A DNA stretch of 64,000 nucleotides from Sporosarcina globispora (GTDB taxonomy: Bacteria > Bacillota > Bacilli > Bacillales > Cytobacillaceae). Each line of letters opens with the position of its first letter. Position 1 is the first letter of the stretch. Under the pieces are notes generated by a model. The model was given only the letters and a program-made list of their open reading frames with translations. It searched no databases and had not been told where the DNA came from. The position numbers and the translations under genes were made by a program. Below, one piece after another: positions 26,765-35,342 of the stretch. The stretch is from NCBI RefSeq assembly GCF_001274725.1, contig NZ_LGUF01000007.1:3014077-3078076 (forward strand). The letters run 5' to 3'.

Positions 26765-27578
26765 GAAGAAACTTTGACAAGGGACGGCAAACGGAATAGC
26801 CCTTTCTTTGTATAGTTTCTATATTTAATGTCCACCGGAACCGGTTTAATGTAAGAGATTTTCTCTGTCTCTTGTATGACCGGTTTTTTATACATTTGCC
26901 TGCGCTGCTCTTTGGGTACCCCTAGTTCCATGATGCCCATGTAATTTCCGGCAGCATCCGATAGAACCCATCCGAATTCTTCTTTTCTCCATCCTGTAAC
27001 CAAGCAGGAGTCATACTGCCAGTTAATCACCTTTAACCACGAATGAGACCTGTGGTTGGCTTCATACTTCGAGCTTTTCTTTTTCAGGATAATTCCCTCA
27101 AGAGATTGCTGTTTGATTAACTCAAATAGGGCAATCCCATTTCCCTCTATATACTTCATTTTCGACAAGAGGGGAGTATCTTCCGAAATTAAATCCTCCA
27201 GTATTTCCTTTCGTTCAGTCAGTGATAGATGCCTGACAGATTCGCCATTCAGCATAAGAATATCAAAGGCTACAATTGAAACCCTGTGGGCGCACTTACT
27301 GCTCATAAATCTCTCCATCATGGCTTCGAAGTCTGGTTTTCCCTGATTGTCTGTAACAACGATTTCACCATCAAGTAAGGTCCCAGGTGGAAGGCCCAAG
27401 TGCTTCAGTTCAGGGAAGCGGGATGTGCACTCTGTTTTATGTCATGTATACATCCTTACTTTCCCTTGTAAATCTACTGTATACAAAAGCGGATTCCATC
27501 CAATTTTAATTCCGCCAGATAATTGGAATCATCGAAAGGTTCATCCGCTTTATGCAATAACATAGGAGAAATAAACAC
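26761..27578 (-). pseudogene. ATP-dependent DNA ligase, broken by a frameshift and a UGA
   Basis: A GTG at 27578 behind GGAGGTGAT starts FISPMLLHKADEPFDD and AELKLDGIR, which contains the nucleotidyl-transfer motif KxDG (Lys in LKLDGIR). A one-base shift near 27490 follows. A TGA at 27442-27444 then stands where the family has Arg (YT-x-H). From 27399 the frame is clean: GTLLDGEIVV, EGIILKKKSSKYEANHRSHSWLKV and GWRKEEFGW, to the stop at 26761. It resembles the short YoqV-type ligases of Bacillus. The largest intact piece lacks the catalytic lysine and so cannot ligate. Confidence 0.85.
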
Positions 27579-27660
27579 AGAATCACCTCCATATTATACT
27601 ATTAAAATTACCTGATAAATAAGCTGGTAACTTCATGGAAGAATTGGAAGTTTACCATTC

Positions 27661-27678
27661 TGAATGTTGGCGGTACCC
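27661..27678 (-). repeat. Tn3-type inverted repeat core (solo)
   Basis: On the minus strand it begins GGGGTACCGCCAACATT, matching the outer half of Tn4430-type ends (GGGGTACCGCCAGCATT, from memory). The inner half is not conserved. Confidence 0.45.
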
Positions 27679-27754
27679 CGTGTAGTGAGTCTGTCAACTC
27701 CTTAATGCTCCCTCCGGTCCGCTTACCGTTGACAGACGCCATAAAAGGCTCTCT

Positions 27755-28450
27755 TCATAATTTCCTTTTCAAGAATAACTGGATCAACTCAATATCCTCT
27801 TTTGTTATGTCTTCAATCTCATCAATCGACTGAATTATTTTCATGACTTGCTTATCTCGAGAATCTTTAGGTTTATTACTAAAATAATTAGTAACTGCAG
27901 ATGTGAATATACCGATAGTCACAATCCCTACCATTAGTAATACAGCAGCCATTAATCGACCTAATACGGTAACAGGCGCAATATCTCCATATCCAACTGT
28001 AGTTATTGTAATCAAACCCCACCACAACGCTTCAGCGTAAGTTTCAATCGCCGGTTCAACTATAGCAATCGGTATTGGTATGACAAATAACATTGCGACA
28101 CTAAACTTGAAAGCTTTGTCTAATCCATTCGTTTTTAACACCGCATAAAAAGGTTTTAAATAACGAGAACTGATGCCAAGCAATTGAAGAACTTTAAATA
28201 TCCGGACGAGTCTAGCTGCTCTTAAAAGGGAATCGAAAGGGACTATAGCTACTAACTCTAAGGGATGTTTCTTTACATAGTGCCACTTGTTTTCTGCTCG
28301 TGCAAAACGAACAAAGTAATCCACTACGAATATGAGCCAAATAGTTTGTTGAAAAATCACAAATTGATTATCAACCATGAAAGCAAGGGCTACTGAGATA
28401 AAGATTAAAACAATCATAAAAATTTCATATGTAATTACAAGCTTTTTCAT
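27755..28450 (-). CDS. Voltage-gated-type potassium channel protein
   Basis: A 231-residue membrane protein. Four hydrophobic segments with a short S4-like stretch ([15 protein letters not shown]) precede a pore domain with the K+ selectivity filter TVGYGD. The final helix is followed by a short cytoplasmic tail ([19 protein letters not shown]). It forms tetrameric K+ channels. The tail has no RCK/TrkA domain. It is intact, monocistronic, and flanked on both sides by Tn3-type solo repeats, which suggests past mobility of this segment. Confidence 0.88.
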   Translation of the reverse strand: MKKLVITYEIFMIVLIFISVALAFMVDNQFVIFQQTIWLIFVVDYFVRFARAENKWHYVKKHPLELVAIVPFDSLLRAARLVRIFKVLQLLGISSRYLKPFYAVLKTNGLDKAFKFSVAMLFVIPIPIAIVEPAIETYAEALWWGLITITTVGYGDIAPVTVLGRLMAAVLLMVGIVTIGIFTSAVTNYFSNKPKDSRDKQVMKIIQSIDEIEDITKEDIELIQLFLKRKL

Positions 28451-28618
28451 TTAATCGACCGCCTATATCAAATAGTTTAATAGTCATATATTTCATATTA
28501 TACTTCTAAATCCAAATTGCATGCCCAGGCATACCTTCGAGCGAAGCAACAACAAATTTAGCTGCTTATTTTTTTGAAAAATAACAGCTAAATATTTGTA
28601 AAGGTCGTAGAAATCTTG

Positions 28619-28656
28619 CTTAGCGTACAAAATTTCAGAATTGTTGCCGGTACCCC
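28619..28656 (-). repeat. Complete 38-bp Tn3-family-type inverted repeat
   Basis: On the minus strand it begins GGGGTACCGGCAACAATTC and ends TTTTGTACGCTAAG, exactly 38 bp. Start, end and length all fit Tn4430-like Tn3-family ends. No partner end in inverted orientation is evident nearby. Confidence 0.7.
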
Positions 28657-28757
28657 ATCGCTATCAAGCTAAGATTTTAAAGTATACCCTAAACGAAAAT
28701 TTTGAGTTTTTTATAGCACCGAAGTTCATTTTTATCATTTTGGGGCCAACCTGTTCT

Positions 28758-28787
28758 CTTAGGTTGATGGGCATGTGGTGCTACCCC
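28758..28787 (-). repeat. Second transposon end-like sequence
   Basis: On the minus strand it begins GGGGTAGCACCACATGCCC and ends CCTAAG (30 bp). The GGGGTAGC...TAAG format is Tn3-like, but I cannot assign it to a named element. Confidence 0.4.
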
Positions 28788-28980
28788 AAATAGTAGATTT
28801 AAAGAGTATTTTTTGCTTTTGGATAAAACTTTTAATTTTGAATTCTCTCCCTACTAGGGGAACAAAGGTGGAAATTACCTATAAATGATGAGTTTGTCCA
28901 AGCTAATCGCTTACGAGAGCATAACATAATAAATAGTTTGCTATGAGAATTATCTACTATAAAAGGAGAGAAAATAAAAA

Positions 28981-30537
28981 ATGGGAAATGATCAAAGTTC
29001 CAGAAAAAAAGAGAATTCGTGTGAAATCGGACCCTTACATCCAATTTTACGTCTTCTAAAAGCCCTTCGAATTCGTTTCGAAGCAGCACTTTTTCAAGCC
29101 AAAGTCTCACTACCAGACCACCCATGTAATGGTGATGAAAGATTGTATCCAAAAAAAATTGCCAACTATTCTAAAGCATTGCCACATAATCAGCCTGATG
29201 AAGTTAACCTCAATGCTTATAAAGCTTTAATTCATGCATTAGAGACAGGTAACCCGGACGATTTTGAAGACATACCTCTTGGTGGAGTTGTGAAGCTTAC
29301 TAATCCTCAAGCTGCCTATGCATTTGAACTGGCAGGACCTGATAGTCATCATTTGAGTATTGCTGTACCACCAGCCTTTAGTAGTGCCTGGGAGGCGAGT
29401 GAGATGGCTGAGCTTTATTGGAGAGCGCTGGCAAGGGATGTGTCTTTTACAGAATTTGACACCGATCCACTTACCCTTCAGGCTGCCTCTGAACTATCTG
29501 GATTTTCAGATTTTCGAGGACCTAAGGTCAATGGGGTTGTCACTACAGGTACTCTTTTCCGTGGAGATACGACCGGTGACCTTGTAGGACCTTTTATTTC
29601 TCAATTTCTGTGGAAGGACATTCCTTTTGGAGCTAAAACGATTGTCCAGAAATATCGTACCACGGTAGCTGGAGACGATCACATGACCACATACGAGGAA
29701 TGGTTGAACATTCAAAACGGAACGAACCCGACTACATCAAATGTATTTGACCCAACTCCTCGCTACATCCGAAATGGTCGGGATTTAGGGGAATGGGATC
29801 ACCGAGATTTCTCCTACCAAGGTACTCTCGATGCTTGTCTGATTTTGCTCAGCTTTGGACAAACTGCCTTAGACTCAGCTAATCCTTATCTGAACTCTGC
29901 AACACAGGTCGGCTTTTCCACTTTTGGCGCTGCACACATTCTAGATATGGTGGCCCGAGCAGCTCGTGCAGCCCTAGAGGCTGCTTGGTTCCAAAAATTT
30001 CTGATTCATCGCCGACTCCGACCGGAGGAATTCGGGGGACGCGTCCACAACACCAAGGTAGGTGCCGCCAACTACCCAATTAACTCAGAATTATTAAATT
30101 CACAGGTAATCTCCAAGGTTTTTGACAAGTACGGTACTTACTTGTTACCTATAGCCTATGCAGAAGGTTGTCCGACCCATCCTGCCTATCCTGGAGGACA
30201 TGCTAGCTTTGTTGGAGCCGGAGTCACTATGCTGAAGGCATTCTTTGACGAATCATTTGTAATCCCTAATCCAATTGTAGCAAGTTCTGATGGTCTCTCA
30301 TTGCTACCATATTCAGGAGCCCCTTTAACAATTGGCGGGGAACTAAACAAACTTGCCTCCAATATCACCTATGGACGCGATACTGCCGGGCTTCACTGGC
30401 GCTCGGATGGAGTAGAAGGTCTAAAGTTAGGAGAAGCAGTCGCCATCGGGATCCTTCGGGACTATAAAGCTACCTTCAATGAGAACTTTAATGGTTTCTC
30501 CCTCACCAAGTTTGACGGGACTACCATAATAATCTAA
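28981..30537 (+). CDS. Vanadium-dependent haloperoxidase-like protein (PAP2/VHPO superfamily)
   Basis: A 518-residue protein with no signal peptide. The C-terminal half shows the vanadate/phosphate pocket: KFLIHRRLRPEEFGG (Lys and Arg), HPAYPGGHASFVGAG (SGH-like GGH) and GRDTAGLHWRSDGVEGL (Arg and the His that binds vanadate). This order and the long N-terminal helical domain fit bacterial VHPOs rather than small PAP2 phosphatases. It would oxidise halides with hydrogen peroxide, or act as an acid-phosphatase-like enzyme. AAAGGAGAG precedes the ATG. It stands alone between transposon ends. Confidence 0.85.
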   Translation: MGNDQSSRKKENSCEIGPLHPILRLLKALRIRFEAALFQAKVSLPDHPCNGDERLYPKKIANYSKALPHNQPDEVNLNAYKALIHALETGNPDDFEDIPLGGVVKLTNPQAAYAFELAGPDSHHLSIAVPPAFSSAWEASEMAELYWRALARDVSFTEFDTDPLTLQAASELSGFSDFRGPKVNGVVTTGTLFRGDTTGDLVGPFISQFLWKDIPFGAKTIVQKYRTTVAGDDHMTTYEEWLNIQNGTNPTTSNVFDPTPRYIRNGRDLGEWDHRDFSYQGTLDACLILLSFGQTALDSANPYLNSATQVGFSTFGAAHILDMVARAARAALEAAWFQKFLIHRRLRPEEFGGRVHNTKVGAANYPINSELLNSQVISKVFDKYGTYLLPIAYAEGCPTHPAYPGGHASFVGAGVTMLKAFFDESFVIPNPIVASSDGLSLLPYSGAPLTIGGELNKLASNITYGRDTAGLHWRSDGVEGLKLGEAVAIGILRDYKATFNENFNGFSLTKFDGTTIII

Positions 30538-30613
30538 CTTAGACAAATTGACTATAAAAAAATTTCCAAATTGTTTAATCCTTAATTAAGAGGGAGAAGT
30601 ATTATGATGGATA

Positions 30614-30877
30614 GGGTTCCAGTATCAAAACGCTGAAAACATACGTTAAGAGGTTGTTCAGAAAATCAGGAGCTGCTAAACACCTTATAGCTAAAGGATT
30701 TATGAGGATTTTCCTTATCTGTTAATGTTCAATAACTTATCTCTTTATCTATGTTCAGTTAATAGGTTAAAGATAAGTTTTGTTACATCTATAACAGTCT
30801 TAGCGTATGGAAAACGTATTTTTTTATGTCGAATTTTGCTTAACGTATGTTTTGCGCGAAATGTTGGTGCTCGCCCC
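30614..30877. mobile_element. Candidate Tn3-derived miniature inverted-repeat element (TIME-like)
   Basis: The left end (30614-30650) starts GGGTTCCAG and finishes AAACATACGTTAAG. The right end (30839-30877), read on the minus strand, starts GGGGCGAGC and finishes AAACATACGTTAAG. The 264-bp unit has no ORF of its own. A third, partial CTTAGCGTATGG-type motif lies inside near 30800. Its right end cuts into a deoR-type gene. No clear 5-bp target duplication is seen. Confidence 0.65.
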
Positions 30878-31254
30878 ATTACACAATTTTGCTGCCCAGT
30901 GGAGTACTCAGAAATGAAGAACTATGTATAGTTGGTTCTATGGCGGAAGAATTTTTTGAAGGATTTCACATTGATACGTTTTTTATGAGCATTAGCGGTA
31001 TTTCCTTGACGGAAGGGCTGAGGGATTATGGGGTAGGTGAATACCAAGTGAAAAAGAAAATGCTTGAGAATTCTCAAAGCTGCATTGTGTTAGCGGATAG
31101 TAGCAAATTTGATGGTGCATCTTTATTGAAAGTCTGCCATTTTGAAAGAATTGTACGCATTATTTCTGATTCAAAACTATCTGAAAAAATACTACAGAAA
31201 TATAATAAAGAAGGTATTGAAATCGTGAATAAGTTAATTCTTGAGGAAAAGTGA
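30878..31254 (+). pseudogene. DeoR-family regulator, effector-domain C-terminus only
   Basis: From the transposon end the frame reads TILLPSGVLRNEELCIVGSM, then FFEGFHIDTFFMSISGIS, YQVKKKMLENSQSCIVLADSSKF and IVRIISDSKLSEKIL. This is the sugar-phosphate sensing domain (DeoRC) of DeoR/GlpR repressors. The N-terminal HTH is lost. Start codons exist only inside the repeat (30847). It is not a DNA-binding regulator any more. Confidence 0.75.
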
Positions 31255-31280
31255 CCGTCTACTTTTCCTCTGTTTTATTT
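31242..31280 (+). terminator. Terminator overlapping the deoR fragment stop
   Basis: GAGGAAAAGT pairs with ACTTTTCCTC, followed by a T-rich run. The stem includes the last codons. Confidence 0.7.
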
Positions 31281-31761
31281 GTTTTTTTTAATAAATATAC
31301 TGATGACCATATTTCTCCATTTCTCTTCAAATTTCAAGTAGAAAAATAGATTTTTTAATATTTTTGACAATTATTCAAAATTTACCATAAGGGAAAATAT
31401 GTGTAATTGTTTTATTTAGTGCTATTCACGATAAGAACAACAATAATTTACAGGGTATTAACAGTAAATCAATATTTCTTCAGTATTATTATTTTAGTCA
31501 AGAGGAAATTTATGTGAAAATGTTATATTTTGTGCTATTCGGAGGTGAGCATCACTTGTCATTTATTCCCCTATTAATGTGGGAAACACGACCATTCTAA
31601 CTTAGAGAAAATTACAGTCCGTCTGTAAGAAGATTTAATTTTGTGTGATCAAAGGTTCTTTATTTGATAATGATGGCACTTTATTACCATTTAATACTAC
31701 ATCATCAAGTGCTCTGTTTCCTTGAAATTAACTAATCTATCAATTGAGAGGAGTAATACTA
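31281..31761. other. AT-rich leader region of the phosphoesterase gene
   Basis: No gene is present. The motif GTGCTATTC occurs twice in different contexts (near 31420 and 31530). The stretch presumably contains the promoter of the Tat-exported phosphoesterase; I cannot place it with confidence. Confidence 0.4.
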
Positions 31762-33476
31762 ATGAAAAATAATAAATTGAACCATGAAGGAGAAGAATCG
31801 TTACAAAATGGTCTTTTTAAAAAGGAGATTGATCGACGGACCTTTTTAGAGGGGACAACTAAAATTGCTGGAATGGCATTAGGATTAACTCTAGTAAACT
31901 CGTTAAATAGTTTACCTGTGAGTGCAGCTTCTAGCTCTTCCGTTTTTCATTCACTTGGTAACAAACCAGATTTAGTTTTTCCGGTTATAAGTGATGTACA
32001 TATTACTAAATATAGTAATGGTTATACTTTGAAAAAGTTTATTAATACTTTAGAACAGTTAAATGAAGTTGTTCCTAAGCAAGATGCTTTTGTGGTAGTT
32101 GGAGATTTAACGGATTATGGAGGTGCATCGGAATATGATTATTTTATGTCTGCTTATAATGTAAGAAAACAGCCAGAAGCGGTTTCTATGTTTTCAGCCG
32201 GAAACCATGACTTTTGGAATGGCTTATCGACAGCAGATGCTCAAAAACGTTTCCTAGATAAAACGGGGATGGAATCCATTTACTATCATAAGATAATCAA
32301 AGGTTATCATTTTATCATTCTTTCTGATGAAGATGGTAGAAATGATGGTACCTACTCAGTAAAGCAAATTGAATGGCTAGGTGAGCAACTAAGGATAGCA
32401 AATGATGATGATCCGAAAAAATCGATTTTTGTCTTCCACCATCACCCTATTAAAGGGACCATTTATGGAAGCGAATGGGGCTTCACTGAAAATAGAGATC
32501 TTTTTTACGATACTTTGAAAGAATATCCGCAAGTTATCTCTTTTTCTGGTCATACTCACTATCCGTTAGATGACCCTAGAATTATACACCAAAAAGATTT
32601 TACTTCTATTGGGACTTCAACAGGTGCCTATATGTGGCTTGATAGCGGAAGAATCCAAGGGGAAGTGCCTGAAGGCGCCCATGCCCTTAATCAAGCTCTG
32701 ATTGTAGAGGTATATAATAACAAAGTAATTATTAAACGCCGTGATATTCATAACGATGACTGGACAGGTGAACCATTCGAAATCAGCTATCCTGCTAATA
32801 AGCATAATTTTAAATACACAGAAGATAGAGACAAAAAGGCACCTTTCTTTACAAATGATGCGATGCTTTCCATTGTTAATGAAAAAACGACTGCTACCGG
32901 TTTAACCATAATGTTTTCTCAAGCTAAAGACAATCTTCTTGTACATGACTATAAAGTGGTAGCAAGAAATATAGAAACAAATGAAGTAGCGAAAGAATTC
33001 CTTGCTTTCTCAGAGTTCTATAAAGATCCTGTACCAAATCCATTAACATTGCAAATTTTCGAATTGAAGCCAAACACAACATATGAGATTGAATTGCACG
33101 CTCTAGATGCATACGGAAATGTAAGTAATAACTCTTTAAAAGTATTAGGGAAAACGCTGGACGGTGTAGTATTAAAGAAGTAACGATTAGCTTATCCAAA
33201 AATGTTTTAATTGGAGTGGAAGATACGGTAGAAAATGATAGAAATCCAAAAAGTGATTGGATAGGTTTATATGAAATAAATGATAAACCGGGACTAATCG
33301 CGTCAATATGGTGGATGTACACTCAAGTAACAGGAACCTGTAAGTTTACTTATAATCCAAAGAATAATAGTTATCCAGGAAGATATAAGGAAGGTTCAAC
33401 GTATAAATTGGTTTATTTCTATGGTAGCGGTTATGATGCTGTTGCATCAACAACATTCACCGTTGGTAGTAAATAA
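31762..33476 (+). pseudogene. Tat-exported calcineurin-like metallophosphoesterase, frameshifted near its C-terminus
   Basis: From the ATG at 31762 (GAGAGGAG upstream). A twin-arginine signal reads DRRTFLEGTTKIAGMALG. The metallophosphoesterase motifs are all present: ISDVHIT, VVGDLTDYGG, AGNHDFW, FHHHP and SGHTH. This frame stops at 33183 after ~474 residues. A shifted frame, entered near 33175, continues without interruption to 33476 with VTISLSKNVLIGVED, WIGLYEI and YKLVYFYGSGYDA, a beta-sandwich tail. The enzyme domain itself is complete, so it may still work. It is followed by tatA and a broken tatC, recalling the phoD-tatAd-tatCd operon of B. subtilis. Confidence 0.8.
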
Positions 33477-33551
33477 AACTAGAAATGAATGAAGATCCTA
33501 TTACATTTGGCTGTTGATAAAAATAGAATCATTTATTAAGGAGGAGACACC

Positions 33552-33731
33552 ATGTTTCAAAATATCGGCGTACCAGGATTAATATTAGTTGTTATCATTG
33601 CTTTAATCGTATTCGGCCCATCTAAGTTACCTGAAATTGGACGTGCTTTCGGTAATACACTTAGAGAATTTAAACACTCTGCTAAGGATTTAATGTCAGA
33701 CGAAAAAGAAGAAAAGGAGAAATCCAAGTAA
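33552..33731 (+). CDS. tatA: Sec-independent (Tat) translocase subunit TatA
   Basis: A 59-residue protein behind AAGGAGGAGAC. It has one N-terminal membrane helix ([20 protein letters not shown]), the FGP hinge, the amphipathic helix [19 protein letters not shown] and a charged tail. These are all hallmarks of TatA. It sits between the Tat-signal phosphoesterase and the tatC remnant, so it was probably a dedicated export system for that enzyme. With tatC broken here, export would need a TatC encoded elsewhere. Confidence 0.93.
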   Translation: MFQNIGVPGLILVVIIALIVFGPSKLPEIGRAFGNTLREFKHSAKDLMSDEKEEKEKSK

Positions 33732-33793
33732 ATTTAACGGAGATGTAAGTAGTAAGCTTACATCTTCTTATTTTTTAAGAAAGGAGAAACTGT

Positions 33794-34114
33794 ATGTCTA
33801 TTCAAAAGATGCTTTTGACAGATTACCTCTTTGGGTATACTTTATGATTTCAGGAGTGATCGCGATTGCTCTTACCATTCCAATTCCCGCTTATCAAACA
33901 TGGAGATTTGTTAAACTTGCGCTTTCTGAAAAAGAACGAAACAAAGATTTCATACATTCCCGGTTTGTTTATCCTTTTTATCGCTGGTTTGTCTTTCGGT
34001 TATTTCGTTGTGTATCCAACAGTTCTTACATTTTTATTATCCTTGTCTGAAGGGCAATTCGAATCGTTATTTAAATCTGAAAAGTATTTCAAATTCATTA
34101 ACTCTATAAATTAG
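33794..34114 (+). pseudogene. tatC: TatC remnant, N-terminally truncated and frameshifted
   Basis: One frame reads RLPLWVYFMISGVIAIALTI, then PAYQTWRFVKLALSEKERN. After loss of two bases in a TA repeat near 33950 another frame continues YIPGLFILFIAGLSFGYFVV and YPTVLTFLLSLSEGQFE to the TAG at 34114. These are the central helices of TatC. The first ~60 and last ~80 residues are missing. It cannot form a translocase receptor. Confidence 0.85.
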
Positions 34115-34115
34115 T

Positions 34116-34162
34116 AAATGGCTTGCCAAAACTGTTGCAGTTAGCAAGCCATTTTTATTGTT
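34116..34162. terminator. Terminator after the tat genes
   Basis: AAATGGCTTGC pairs with GCAAGCCATTT, followed by TTATTGTT. Confidence 0.75.
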
Positions 34163-34199
34163 ATTTTTTGATAGGCATTTCAAAACTGAGCCCTTTTTA

Positions 34200-34493
34200 T
34201 TATGAGATATATTCTACAAAGGATGGTATTCGCAACTTGTTTTCTTTTGTCAGGTTACGATATTTTACCTTTGCTTTTATTTTTGATTCTAGAAAAATAA
34301 AGTCCTTGTTTTCTTCAACTACATATTTTCTATATTCTTGATAAAACTTTTTCCTAGCTGCAGGTATCATGAATTCCATTAATCCAACAGTTCTCATTTT
34401 GTTCCCCTCTTGTAAGCTTAAAAGGAGTCCGAATTCGTCTTTTCTCAGTCCTGTTATATAAATATCAGCAAAGGAGTATGTGTAGCCAGTTTA
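34200..34493 (-). pseudogene. Second ATP-dependent DNA ligase, C-terminal fragment
   Basis: The frame ends at 34200 and reads SFADIYITGLRKDEFGLLLS, then MEFMIPAARKKFYQEY and KVKYRNLTKENKLRIPSF. It parallels the end of the ligase at 26761 (GWRKEEFGW...KYRNYTKKGLFRLPSL) but is clearly a different gene copy. A stop closes the frame just upstream at about 34494. Only the OB-fold tail is left. Confidence 0.7.
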
Positions 34494-34496
34494 AAT

Positions 34497-34690
34497 GGTC
34501 TGGACTTTCTTTGACATTGTAAACTTGATATTCGTGCTTCCAGCTCCATCAAGTGCTCGATAGGAATGATAGGCATCACTACTAATGGTTGAACCCGGTT
34601 AAATGCCATTCTTGGCAAAATCTATCAAGGTTTTCCCTTTAATATTAGGGACAACTTCCTTATAAATTTTAGAGGGATTAAGCACTCACC
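34497..34690 (-). pseudogene. IS1595/ISXO2-type transposase fragment
   Basis: The minus-strand frame reads YKEVVPNIKGKTLIDFAKNG, then an in-frame TAA, then PGSTISSDAYHSYRALDG. The last part matches the GS.i.TD.y.sY..L motif of the ISXO2-like DDE domain. It abuts the ligase fragment. Nothing else identifiable lies between 34691 and 34840. Confidence 0.6.
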
Positions 34691-34842
34691 AGAAATTGAT
34701 CTCTCTCTCCAGAATATAGACTTATGGACAAGACTATAAACGCTCCCCCTCAACAACAATTCCAAATAGTCCCTATCTTGTAGGCAGAAGAAATATACGC
34801 TATGATATATTTAATAAAATATTAAAATATAAAATGGGAATC

Positions 34843-34892
34843 CCCCAAGAGTACACAGTAAACTACTTTACTGTGCCTCTTGGGGGTTTTTT
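34843..34892 (+). terminator. Long GC-capped terminator hairpin
   Basis: CCCCCAAGAG...CACAGTAAA pairs with TTTACTGTG...CTCTTGGGGG across a 4-base loop, followed by TTTTTTG. It lies just before the gene at 34908, so it could also act as a leader attenuator. Confidence 0.75.
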
Positions 34893-34907
34893 GTTTGGAG
34901 GGAAGTC

Positions 34908-35165
34908 ATGAAACGGTTAGCAAAATTATCAGCTGTTCTTGCTTTAGGAGTAGGTAGTCTCCCTGGTCCTGTGCTTGCAGAAACAAACAGTACTGTTTCG
35001 AGGATAGAGGAACAAATTGATGGTATAGAGCAGCAGATAGTTAAAATGGATAGCACCATAAACCAGGTCCAGAATGAAAAGACAGTTTTAAAGAATCATA
35101 TCGATAAGTTAAAGATGGCCATCTTCCCGCGGCAAAATATTTGCTGCGGGACTCTCTATATTTAG
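34908..35165 (+). pseudogene. Exported coiled-coil protein, truncated CwlO/PcsB-type N-terminus
   Basis: 85 residues: a signal peptide (LAKLSAVLALGVGSLPGPVLA) and a coiled coil (RIEEQIDGIEQQIVKMDSTI, NQVQNEKTVLKNHIDKLK), like the N-terminus of CwlO-type peptidoglycan hydrolases. The tail FPRQNICCGTLYI is foreign and comes from a hairpin region. No NlpC/P60 or M23 catalytic domain follows, so it is probably a truncated gene. GGAGGGAAG precedes the ATG. Confidence 0.6.
35126..35152. terminator. Hairpin at the end of the truncated coiled-coil gene
   Basis: CCCGCGGCAAA pairs with TTTGCTGCGGG (one mismatch). It lies inside the foreign tail. Bases 35166-35342 hold no gene. Confidence 0.5.
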
Positions 35166-35342
35166 ACCTCAATATTTATTGACACAATTAAGATTCGCTC
35201 CAAGGGATTAGATTTAAACTTTGATGAAAAGCCTTTTCAGGCATCCCAGGAGGAGCCTTTTTCTTTTTGAAATGATTATCTATCAATCTAAAGATTTTGG
35301 GACAATGAACATAAAAGATCTAAATTCTGAATATAAAAAATA

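Larger units (their letters stand above)
28451..28980. other. Intergenic region with two solo transposon ends
   Basis: There is no gene. It holds the inverted repeats at 28619-28656 and 28758-28787 and the promoter/leader of the haloperoxidase-like gene. Confidence 0.6.

Noticed and set aside
29506-29715. Minus-strand ORF within the haloperoxidase-like gene
   Set aside because: Shadow of a gene with recognisable motifs on the plus strand; no ribosome site.
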